From: JBJFGR01 sp051892875
GTDB lineage: Bacteria; Pseudomonadota; Gammaproteobacteria; Enterobacterales; Succinivibrionaceae
DNA length: 64,000 nucleotides
Reading direction: 5' to 3'
Assembly (NCBI GenBank): GCA_051892875.1
Contig: JBJFGR010000148.1
Location: 1 to 64,000 of the forward strand
Made by a program: the position numbers and the translations under genes. Under the pieces are notes generated by a model. The model was given only the letters and a program-made list of their open reading frames with translations. It was not told the origin of the DNA and searched no databases. Shown one piece after another: positions 25,653-33,026 of the stretch (the first letter of the stretch is position 1; each line of letters begins with the position of its first letter).

Positions 25653-26909
25653 ATGCTAAATCAAGCAAAAAATATTGCAGCTTTTGATCCTGAATTATGG
25701 GATGCGATTGCTAATGAAAACATTCGTCAAGAAGAACACATTGAATTGATTGCTTCTGAAAACTATACAAGTAAGTGTGTTATGGAAGCTCAAGGTTCTC
25801 AATTAACAAATAAATACGCTGAAGGTTATCCTGGAAAGCGTTACTATGGTGGTTGTGAATATGTTGATAAGGTTGAAACTTTAGCAATTGATCGAGTAAA
25901 AGCTTTATTTGGTGCTGATTACGCAAATGTTCAACCACATTCAGGTTCTCAAGCAAATGCTGCCGTTTATATGGCTTTAGTTCAACCAGGTGATACAATC
26001 ATGGGTATGAGTTTAGCTCATGGTGGTCATTTAACCCACGGTGCAACTGTTAGTTTCTCAGGTAAAATTTACAACTCAGTTCAATATGGGGTAAATAATG
26101 AGGGTAACATTGATTATGATGATGTTTTAGCAAAAGCTAAAGAATGTCAACCTAAAATGATAGTTGCTGGTTTCTCTGCATACAGCGGAATTGTTGATTG
26201 GGCAAAAATGAGAGAAATTGCAGATTCTGTAGGTGCTTACCTATTTGTGGATATGGCACACGTTGCAGGTTTAGTTGCTGCAGGTTTATATCCAAACCCA
26301 CTTCCTTATGCACATGTTGTAACATCTACAACACATAAGACTTTAGGAGGTCCTCGTGGTGGTATCATTCTTTCAAATTGCGGCGATGAAGCAATTTATA
26401 AGAAATTAAATTCTGCTATATTCCCAGGTTCACAAGGTGGTCCTTTAATGCACGTAATTGCAGCTAAGGCTGTCGCGTTTAAAGAAGCTATGCAACCTGA
26501 ATTTAAGGAATATCAAGCTCAAATATTAAAGAATGCTCAAGCAATGGTTAAAGTATTTATGGACCGTGGCTACAAGATTGTTTCAGGCGGTACACACGAT
26601 CACTTATTCCTTGTTGATTTAATTGGTAAAGAATATTCTGGTAAAGATGCTGATGCCGCTTTAGGTAGAGCAAATATTACTGTAAATAAGAACTCTGTGC
26701 CAAATGACCCACGTTCTCCATTCATTACTTCTGGCTTACGTATTGGTACTCCAGCTGCAACAAGAAGAGGATTTAAAGAAGCTGAAGTAACTGATCTAGC
26801 AAATTGGATGTGTGATGTTTTAGATAATATTGGCAATGAACAAGTTGAACAGGAAGTAAAGCAAAAAGTTGTTGCTTTATGTAAAAAGTTCCCTGTTTAC
26901 GCAAAATAA
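25653..26909 (+). CDS. glyA: Serine hydroxymethyltransferase
   Basis: PLP enzyme converting serine and THF to glycine and methylene-THF. 418 aa, family length. PLP lysine in VTSTTHKTLGGPRGG, plus NVQPHSGSQANAAVY. TTGGAGAA ribosome site. It lies inside the pilin array, between the recombinase and the expressed pilin. In Shewanella-like genomes glyA reads directly into nrdR on the same strand; here the two are on opposite strands about 5 kb apart. Confidence 0.98.
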   Translation: MLNQAKNIAAFDPELWDAIANENIRQEEHIELIASENYTSKCVMEAQGSQLTNKYAEGYPGKRYYGGCEYVDKVETLAIDRVKALFGADYANVQPHSGSQANAAVYMALVQPGDTIMGMSLAHGGHLTHGATVSFSGKIYNSVQYGVNNEGNIDYDDVLAKAKECQPKMIVAGFSAYSGIVDWAKMREIADSVGAYLFVDMAHVAGLVAAGLYPNPLPYAHVVTSTTHKTLGGPRGGIILSNCGDEAIYKKLNSAIFPGSQGGPLMHVIAAKAVAFKEAMQPEFKEYQAQILKNAQAMVKVFMDRGYKIVSGGTHDHLFLVDLIGKEYSGKDADAALGRANITVNKNSVPNDPRSPFITSGLRIGTPAATRRGFKEAEVTDLANWMCDVLDNIGNEQVEQEVKQKVVALCKKFPVYAK

Positions 26910-26944
26910 TGTAAATTAAAACTTAAAAAGTTAATTTATTTATT

Positions 26945-26978
26945 AAAATCCCTAAAAATTAGGGATTTTTTATTTTAA
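26945..26978 (+). terminator. Terminator after glyA
   Basis: AAAATCCCTAA stem with TTAGGGATTTT and a following T-rich run. Confidence 0.88.
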
Positions 26979-27080
26979 TAAAAAAACTTGAAAAATAATA
27001 ATTTAAGAAAAATATAACAAATATTTAATTATTAATGTATTTGAAAAATTTTAAAATCATCACAATTTTATTAAAAAATA

Positions 27081-27109
27081 TTGGAAAATTTAAAAAATAA
27101 TTATATAAT
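27081..27109 (+). promoter_or_regulatory. Sigma-70 promoter of the expressed pilin gene
   Basis: TTGGAA (27081-27086), 17-bp spacer, perfect TATAAT (27104-27109), 87 bp before the ATG. No sigma-54 GG-N10-GC element, which drives pilA in some relatives, is seen. Confidence 0.75.
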
Positions 27110-27115
27110 GTAACT

Positions 27116-27145
27116 GTTCTTTAGAAGAACACGATGTTCTCTAAA
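27116..27145 (+). promoter_or_regulatory. Hairpins at the start of the pilin 5' leader
   Basis: GTTCTT-TAG-AAGAAC (27116-27130) begins near the predicted transcript start; a third GTTCT at 27136-27140 can pair with the same AGAAC. A 5' stem that could stabilise the mRNA, or an operator. Confidence 0.4.
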
Positions 27146-27195
27146 TGAGGACAATTTTAAAAGGACTTAAAATTTAAGTAATAAGGAAATTAATC

Positions 27196-27702
27196 ATGAA
27201 AAAGACTAAAGGTTTTACTCTTATCGAATTAATGATTGTAATCGCAATCATTGGTATCTTAGCTGCAATTGCTTTACCTGCTTACTCAAAGTATATGAAC
27301 AAGGCAAAATTTACTGAAGTTGTTAACTCTGCTGACAACTTAAAGATGCAGGTTATTTTATGTTACAATGATCTAGGTAAGTTAGATGGTTGTAATGATG
27401 CAGCTAATGGTTTTGGTTGGAATCTAAAAGATGGTGTTAAGTCTGTAAAGTCTAAGTATGTAAACAAGGCTGAAGTTAAGGGTAATGGTGTAATTACTGT
27501 TACTTCTCAAAATATTACACAAGGTGGTAAATCAGAATTTACTTATATTTTAACTCCTAGTGAAGCTACTCTTTCTGGTTCAGGTTCAGGTTCAGGTTCA
27601 GGTCTTGAAAAAGCTTTAAATTGGACAAGTTCTGGTACTTGTGTTGCTGCTGATTTGTGTGCAGAAGCTAAAGCTCCTACTACACCTGCTACAGGTTCAT
27701 AG
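27196..27702 (+). CDS. pilA: Major type IV pilin, complete and expressed copy (A)
   Basis: 168 aa with the full class III leader: MKKTKG, cleavage by PilD before FTLIELMIVIAIIG, and Glu at mature position 5. N-terminal hydrophobic helix, then globular domain with Cys near 52 and 60, a Gly-Ser run encoded by a GGTTCA repeat, C-terminal Cys pair GTCVAADLC and a Thr/Pro-rich tail. Good promoter, AAGGA ribosome site and terminator. It is the only one of four pilin genes with a leader. The core site lies at codons 13-19, so an inversion there would keep promoter, leader and FTLIEL while replacing the rest. Confidence 0.93.
   Translation: MKKTKGFTLIELMIVIAIIGILAAIALPAYSKYMNKAKFTEVVNSADNLKMQVILCYNDLGKLDGCNDAANGFGWNLKDGVKSVKSKYVNKAEVKGNGVITVTSQNITQGGKSEFTYILTPSEATLSGSGSGSGSGLEKALNWTSSGTCVAADLCAEAKAPTTPATGS
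27231..27252 (+). repeat. Putative recombination core site A
   Basis: AATGATTG-TAATCG-CAATCATT inside the expressed pilin gene. Convergent with site D and divergent from site C. Confidence 0.7.
27577..27600 (+). repeat. Hexanucleotide repeat (GGTTCA)4 in the pilin gene
   Basis: Four perfect units encoding Gly-Ser pairs in the globular domain. Unit gain or loss would change length in frame. Confidence 0.85.
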
Positions 27703-27728
27703 TATATAATTTAGAAATTAATTCTTCT

Positions 27729-27765
27729 AAACCATTGTCGGCTGACAATGGTTTATTTCTTTTTA
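27729..27765 (+). terminator. Terminator after pilin A
   Basis: AAACCATTGTC / GACAATGGTTT perfect 11-bp stem, loop GGCT, then ATTTCTTTTT. It reads up to the end of the convergent transferase gene. Confidence 0.88.
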
Positions 27766-30285
27766 TCTTCTAAACCATGCTATAAATCCTAAAATTTCAT
27801 TTTGCTCTTCTTCTGTAAAAATATTTTTATTCAAAAATTCAGAATCATTACCTGATAACATTACGTATGCTTCTTTTTGTTTGTGTTTTACTGCAAGTAA
27901 AGAAAATTTTTGATAATCATAGCCAAATATTAATTCTGATTTGTTTTCACTATTATCAAAAGGATTTATATTATATTGATTATACTTGTATTCAGGTAAT
28001 TCTAAATATTGTAGTATAGATCCTAAGGATGCATGTGAAAATTCAGTATGATCAACTCTACTTTCGTTTTTTCCATCTATGATTATTAAGGGAACTTTAT
28101 TTATTAAAACAGGGTGTCTAGTATCAATAACACCATCATCATTCCATGCGTGATGATCCCCTACAAGTACTACAATACCATTATCAAAATAATTGATTTG
28201 TTTTAATTTAGAAATAAAAGTATTAACAGCTTTATCTGTATATTCAAAAGCTTTTTTAATATTATTGAATGCTAGAGGTGAATTATATGGAGAGTGGTTA
28301 CTTGCTGTTTTTGTAATATATAAAAATTTACTTTGGTTATCTTTATTTTTTATACTATCAACAATATAATCAAATAGAACATTATCAGATACGCTATTAA
28401 ATACATATCTTTCTTTAATATCGCTAAATACTTTGTCATTTGCATCTATGATTGAATCATAAGTAGACAATTCAATAGTATTTTTCATTCCAAATACATG
28501 GTCTGTTGATGATATGAATTTTGTATAATAACCATTATCTCTAAAATGCTTTATAAGATCATTCTGCTTATACAATTCAAAAACAAAATTTTTACTTATT
28601 TCATTTGGTTTATCATGCATAGATTGAATTACTGGAAAACCTTTAACTATAGAAAGATATGATAAAGATGTTGATGGAATTATTGAATAATAGTTATCAA
28701 AAAGTAAGTTCTCTTTAGCTAATTCTTCAATATGTGGCATATATGAAGGACCTGAACCACAAATATATGTAAAGTTACAACCTAAAGATTCAACTAATAA
28801 CAAAATAACATTTTGTTGTTTATTTAACCCTTGTTTTGTATTCCATTGTATTTTTAAATTATCTCTTGGTGCATATGTACTTTCATAATTTTGCATAAAA
28901 TTACCAATTTTCTGAAAGCAATATCCATTTATTTGAAATACATTTGAAAACTTAAAATCACCAATGCTAAATGTCCTAGGTGATAATCCCCATGCAGTAG
29001 TACACACTGTTAATAAAAATATACCTGCATAAATATTTTTTGGTATTTTAAAATTATTCTTAACAAATGAAAAAACTACTAAAACTATGGTGGCTAATAA
29101 ACCAAATACCATTAATAATCCACTAGCTGACAGAAAGTATTTTACTAAAAAATCAGTAAAATATTTAGCATCTCCACCGTATTCCCCACCAAATTTTAAG
29201 TTTAATCTTGTCCCTAATACATTCAAAATACAATTATCAGCTACTAGTACAAACAATACACTAATAACACCTAAACTGATTATTATTTTAATAATCCTAT
29301 TTGTAAATAAACTTATTGAACTTAAAGCTAAGCCAATTAACATCAAAATAGGTAATAAATTTTGTTCAAATAATAAAATATTAGATGTTCTTGTTGCTAC
29401 TTCTGTTTCATACTGACTATTTGAATTTATTGAATCAATACTTGTTGTCATTAAAGTAAAAGCGTTATCAAGTAAAATAAAATAAGAACTATTTATAGCT
29501 AATATACTTGAAAATATAAGAGTTATAAAAAAATATATTTTAGTTACTTTATTCGTGTTTTTTAAGTTATCAACAATATGAGTATGTTGTATTACTTGTT
29601 GATTGTATATTATGTGATTTTTGGGTTTTCTTTCAATTTTTAATGAATTTGTAACAGCTTTATATGAAAAAAGAAGAATTAAAAAAGTTATAGAAGTACA
29701 AAATAATAAATAGATTTTTCTTAAAAAAATGTAATCTTCATGAAAGTCTTCAATTTCTTTAGGTGTTAATTTAATAGGATTGAACACCTCAGAAACATCA
29801 AAAATTACATTAGATTCTAATAATTCTAGGTAAATTCCTTTATCAGTTTTTGATGTTCCAACTCTATATTTTTGATTAGATTTTGCTTTTTCAGAAAAAA
29901 CTTTTGCATTGATATTTGTGTTATTTATAGATAACGATTCTATATAGACAAGATTATGCTCGCCTTCGAATTTCATTTCTAACTTATGAGAACTCACATA
30001 AGGTATAAGAATATAAAATTCAGGAACTAATATCTTTTCCTGATTTTTATCTGAAGAAATTTTCTCAATAGTAATGTATCTTGTATTTTCTAATGTTTTT
30101 TCTGATGAATCATTGTATCCATAAACAGAAAAATCGTTATTTTGATTTAGGTAAGAAAATTTAATATCAATTTTATTATATAAACCAATATCTTTTACAA
30201 AAAATTCAACAGAAGTTATAAATATAGAAAAGCCAATAACAAAACTTATTAAAATTAAATAAATATAAAGATTTATAGTTTTCAT
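27763..30285 (-). CDS. Membrane LTA-synthase/sulfatase-fold transferase, candidate pilin-modifying enzyme (copy 2)
   Basis: 840 aa from ATG 30285. Paralogue of the protein at 20999-22765 in the last 580 residues: VILLLVESLGCNFTYICG, IPSTSLSYL (likely nucleophile Thr), ASNHSPY, GDHHAW, and the same ILGF..WFRR C-terminus. It has about 230 extra N-terminal residues: one helix, a periplasmic beta-rich part (about 30-180) and another helix. It lies between convergent pilin bodies A and D, on D's strand. After an A-D inversion it would be downstream of the active pilin promoter behind body D. Substrate unknown; pilin phosphoglycerol/phosphoethanolamine transfer is inferred. Confidence 0.75.
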   Translation of the reverse strand: MKTINLYIYLILISFVIGFSIFITSVEFFVKDIGLYNKIDIKFSYLNQNNDFSVYGYNDSSEKTLENTRYITIEKISSDKNQEKILVPEFYILIPYVSSHKLEMKFEGEHNLVYIESLSINNTNINAKVFSEKAKSNQKYRVGTSKTDKGIYLELLESNVIFDVSEVFNPIKLTPKEIEDFHEDYIFLRKIYLLFCTSITFLILLFSYKAVTNSLKIERKPKNHIIYNQQVIQHTHIVDNLKNTNKVTKIYFFITLIFSSILAINSSYFILLDNAFTLMTTSIDSINSNSQYETEVATRTSNILLFEQNLLPILMLIGLALSSISLFTNRIIKIIISLGVISVLFVLVADNCILNVLGTRLNLKFGGEYGGDAKYFTDFLVKYFLSASGLLMVFGLLATIVLVVFSFVKNNFKIPKNIYAGIFLLTVCTTAWGLSPRTFSIGDFKFSNVFQINGYCFQKIGNFMQNYESTYAPRDNLKIQWNTKQGLNKQQNVILLLVESLGCNFTYICGSGPSYMPHIEELAKENLLFDNYYSIIPSTSLSYLSIVKGFPVIQSMHDKPNEISKNFVFELYKQNDLIKHFRDNGYYTKFISSTDHVFGMKNTIELSTYDSIIDANDKVFSDIKERYVFNSVSDNVLFDYIVDSIKNKDNQSKFLYITKTASNHSPYNSPLAFNNIKKAFEYTDKAVNTFISKLKQINYFDNGIVVLVGDHHAWNDDGVIDTRHPVLINKVPLIIIDGKNESRVDHTEFSHASLGSILQYLELPEYKYNQYNINPFDNSENKSELIFGYDYQKFSLLAVKHKQKEAYVMLSGNDSEFLNKNIFTEEEQNEILGFIAWFRR

Positions 30286-30332
30286 AAGCAAAAATAGAGA
30301 GTTATATATTTTATAAATATTTACAATAACGA

Positions 30333-30358
30333 AAAAAGAGGAATTTCTTCCTCTTTTT
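30333..30358 (-). terminator. Terminator after pilin cassette D
   Basis: AAAAAGAGGAA / TTCCTCTTTTT perfect stem between cassette D and the downstream transferase gene. Symmetrical, so it could act in both directions and give partial read-through. Confidence 0.8.
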
Positions 30359-30378
30359 AAAATCAGATTACAAAATTA

Positions 30379-30819
30379 TTAGCACAAATCTAAAGATATG
30401 CAGCTTGAACTTGTTCCGTCACGTTGCCAATCGATAACACCATTATCGTTACCAGATGTTGCATTTGCACCTGCATGAGGAACAATTACAAATGTAGCTG
30501 ATTTTAAGTTATCTGTACTCTTAGCTTTAGCTGTTATTGTACCTGCGGAAACTGTAATTGATGATACATACTTAGTTTCATATGCTGTTGAAGCATCTAT
30601 TCTCCAACCTGTTCCATTATTAGAGTTTTTACAAGCTGATACAGTAATAGTACCACCAGCAGTTGCGCTGTGACCTTGGTCAAAAATACATAATTCAACT
30701 TGTTTCTTAACACCTTCAACAGCTGAAGTAACTTCTGTAAATTTAGCACGAGCCATATACTTTGCATAAGCAGGTAAAGCAATAGCAGCTAAGATACCGA
30801 TGATTGCGATTACAATCAT
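30379..30819 (-). CDS. Leaderless type IV pilin cassette D (probably silent)
   Basis: 146 codons starting MIVIAIIGILAAIALPAYAKYMARAKF with no leader or FTLIE; AT-rich sequence upstream. Intact body with Cys in QVELCIFDQG and SSCISLDLC. It faces the expressed pilin A 3.6 kb away, with inverted core sites at both ends. This is the geometry of the Moraxella tfpQ/tfpI invertible pilin pair, though the recombinase family there (Piv) is different. Confidence 0.8.
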   Translation of the reverse strand: MIVIAIIGILAAIALPAYAKYMARAKFTEVTSAVEGVKKQVELCIFDQGHSATAGGTITVSACKNSNNGTGWRIDASTAYETKYVSSITVSAGTITAKAKSTDNLKSATFVIVPHAGANATSGNDNGVIDWQRDGTSSSCISLDLC

Positions 30820-30820
30820 T
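30799..30820 (-). repeat. Putative recombination core site D
   Basis: AATGATTG-TAATCG-CAATCATC. Same 20-bp core and spacer as the other three; only the last base of the outer arm differs. Confidence 0.65.
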
Positions 30821-31009
30821 TCTTATATTAATATTTTTAAATATATTTTTCTAACTCTTTATATATATGAGTATTTACTGTACAATGTTATTGTTATTGG
30901 ATAGACATGAGTAGAAAACTTTTTTCAATTTTTTGTTGTCTAATAGTAAGTGTGTACTCTTTGTGCAAAAAAAAAATTAATAATTTAGTATGTGAATAAA
31001 GGGAAAAAA

Positions 31010-31840
31010 ATGTTTAAAAAGTTTGCTATAACTGCTTTAGCATCAGCTCTTGTATTTAGTATTACAGGTTGCGGAAATGAAAATTCAAAAGACCAGAAAA
31101 CAAATGCAGAAATCACAACAGCAGCTAAACCTGTTTCTGAATTAACTTTTAATGAAAAAGCATCTGTTGCGTTAGGTCAATTATATGGTACTAATTTAAA
31201 TGAAACCTTAAAGAATGTAAATGAATTAGGTGTAAAATTAGATAGCAAATTGTTAGCAGATACTTTTGCAAAGGCTGTTAATGGCGAAAAAATAGCTTTA
31301 TCAGAAGATGAAGCTAAATCTGTTCTAGAAGAATTAGGTAAACAAGTTGAAGAAAAGCAAGCTGCTAAAAATAAAGCAGATGCAAAAGCTAATGCAGAAG
31401 CAGGTGAGAAGTTCTTAGAATCAAACAAGACAGCTGAAGGCGTAAAGGTTACTGAATCTGGTTTACAATATAAAATAATTACAGAAGGCAACGGTCCAAA
31501 ACCTGTAGCTTCTAGCACTGTTAAGGTAAATTACAAAGGAACTACTATTGATGGTCAAGTATTTGATCAATCAAAAGACCCTGTACAATTTAGTCTTGAA
31601 CAAGTAATCGAAGGTTGGAAAGAAGGTATTCAGTTATTAAGTGTTGGTAGTAAGGCTATGTTATACGTACCTGCAAAATTAGCTTATGGTGAATATTCTC
31701 CAACGCCATTAATTAAGCCAAATTCTACATTAATTTTCGAAGTTGAATTGCTAGAAATTATCCCCCAAGAAACAAAAGAAAATAATGATACACAAGTAAA
31801 AGAAGAAAAAAATAATACTACTGAAAAGGAAACAAAGTAA
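31010..31840 (+). CDS. FKBP-type peptidyl-prolyl isomerase lipoprotein (FkpA/Mip-like)
   Basis: 276 aa from ATG 31010 (AAAGGGA upstream; a GTG at 30992 is less likely). Signal peptide with lipobox ITGC, then a helical dimerisation domain (FNEKASVALGQLYG, Lys/Ala-rich helix), FKBP domain (VKVNYKGTTIDGQVFDQS ... AYGEYSPTPLIKPNSTLIFEVELL) and a charged Lys/Glu/Asn tail. Periplasmic folding helper, probably membrane-anchored. Terminator follows. Confidence 0.9.
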   Translation: MFKKFAITALASALVFSITGCGNENSKDQKTNAEITTAAKPVSELTFNEKASVALGQLYGTNLNETLKNVNELGVKLDSKLLADTFAKAVNGEKIALSEDEAKSVLEELGKQVEEKQAAKNKADAKANAEAGEKFLESNKTAEGVKVTESGLQYKIITEGNGPKPVASSTVKVNYKGTTIDGQVFDQSKDPVQFSLEQVIEGWKEGIQLLSVGSKAMLYVPAKLAYGEYSPTPLIKPNSTLIFEVELLEIIPQETKENNDTQVKEEKNNTTEKETK

Positions 31841-31846
31841 TCTATA

Positions 31847-31876
31847 AAGCCACTCCACATTGAGTGGCTTTTTCTT
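31847..31876 (+). terminator. Terminator after the FKBP gene
   Basis: AAGCCACTC / GAGTGGCTT stem, 6-nt loop, then TTTCTT. Confidence 0.88.
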
Positions 31877-32064
31877 ATGTATGCTACTAAAAAAGCAATA
31901 ATAGTTTTTAAATAGCGTATAAGAAATGATTGAAATAAAATTCAGAAAATACAGTTTATCTACCATATTTTACGTTTTTTTAATAAATTTCTTTATAGAT
32001 ACACTCTTTATAGTTTAAAATAGTAAAATTATGTATTTTTCTTAAACAAAGGTTATCTACCATT

Positions 32065-32502
32065 ATGAGTAAAATATTAGTATTAAATGGACCAAACCTT
32101 AATTTACTAGGAATTAGAGAGCCTGGTATTTATGGTTCTACCAAACTTGCACAAATTATTGAAAATTTACATAGAATCGCTTCTGAAAACAATGTTGAAT
32201 TGGAAGCCTTTCAATCAAATGCTGAATTCGAAATAATTAATAAAATACACGCAGCTATGGGTAATACAGATTATATTCTCATAAACCCTGCCGCATTTAC
32301 TCATACAAGTGTTGCTATAAGAGATGCATTACTTGGTGTAAAAATTCCTTTCTTCGAAATCCATATTTCAAATGTACACGCAAGAGAAGAATTTAGACAC
32401 CACTCTTTCTTATCCGATATTGCAACTGGAGTAATATGCGGATTTGGTACCGATGGTTATGAATACGCATTGCGTGCAGCTATCAAACATGTAAAAAAAT
32501 AA
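32065..32502 (+). CDS. aroQ: Type II 3-dehydroquinate dehydratase
   Basis: Third step of the shikimate pathway. 145 aa. ILVLNGPNLNLLGIREPGIYG with catalytic Tyr, INPAAFTHTSVAIRDAL, EIHISNVHAREEFR with catalytic His. First of aroQ-accB-accC, a common gammaproteobacterial order. Confidence 0.97.
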   Translation: MSKILVLNGPNLNLLGIREPGIYGSTKLAQIIENLHRIASENNVELEAFQSNAEFEIINKIHAAMGNTDYILINPAAFTHTSVAIRDALLGVKIPFFEIHISNVHAREEFRHHSFLSDIATGVICGFGTDGYEYALRAAIKHVKK

Positions 32503-32532
32503 TTACTTAATATCAATAGAGAAGAACATACT

Positions 32533-33006
32533 ATGCAATTAGACATTAATAAAATATCAGAACTAATCAAAATCGTTTCTGAATCCGACATTTCTGAAAT
32601 AGAATTAAAAGAAGGCGAAGAACAGATTAAGATTACTCGTACAAATAACAATGTAGCAACTATTGCCATGCCAGTAGCTCCTCAAATCGTAGCTCAACCT
32701 GCTACCCCTCAAGTTCAAACAGCACCAGTAGAATCAGTTGTAACACCAACTACAAACGAAACTCAAATCAGTGGTCATGTAATGAAATCCCCTATGGTTG
32801 GAACTTTCTATCGCAGTGCTAATCCAGAAGCCCCTGCTTTTGTAGAAGAAGGTAAACAAGTTAATCAAGGTGATACAGTTTGCATTATCGAAGCAATGAA
32901 GATGATGAACCATATACCTGCAGATAAAACAGGCGTTATCAAAAAAATTCTTGTTGAAAACGCTGCAACTGTTGAATTTGATCAGCCTTTATTCATTATC
33001 GAATAA
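32533..33006 (+). CDS. accB: Biotin carboxyl carrier protein of acetyl-CoA carboxylase
   Basis: 157 aa. N-terminal helix region, Pro/Ala/Gln-rich linker (about 55-80) and biotinyl domain with the biotin Lys in IEAMKMMNHI. 30 bp after aroQ and 20 bp before accC. Confidence 0.97.
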   Translation: MQLDINKISELIKIVSESDISEIELKEGEEQIKITRTNNNVATIAMPVAPQIVAQPATPQVQTAPVESVVTPTTNETQISGHVMKSPMVGTFYRSANPEAPAFVEEGKQVNQGDTVCIIEAMKMMNHIPADKTGVIKKILVENAATVEFDQPLFIIE

Positions 33007-33026
33007 TTTAGATAGAGAGAGTATAA

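Noticed and set aside
20999..30285. True sulfatases
   Set aside because: No CxPxR/SxPxR formylglycine motif; N-terminal membrane helices and PSTSL/GDHHAW motifs point to LTA-synthase or phosphoethanolamine-transferase relatives.
22942..30819. Leaderless pilins as ordinary expressed pilins with an internal ATG start
   Set aside because: All three begin at mature residue 7 without the PilD site or Glu5, and no leader is found upstream in any frame, so they could not be processed or assembled as they stand.
22942..30819. Neisseria-style silent cassettes used by RecA gene conversion
   Set aside because: Not excluded, but the identical break at a palindromic 22-bp site, the alternating orientation and the adjacent tyrosine recombinase fit site-specific inversion better. 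Kept as the main alternative.
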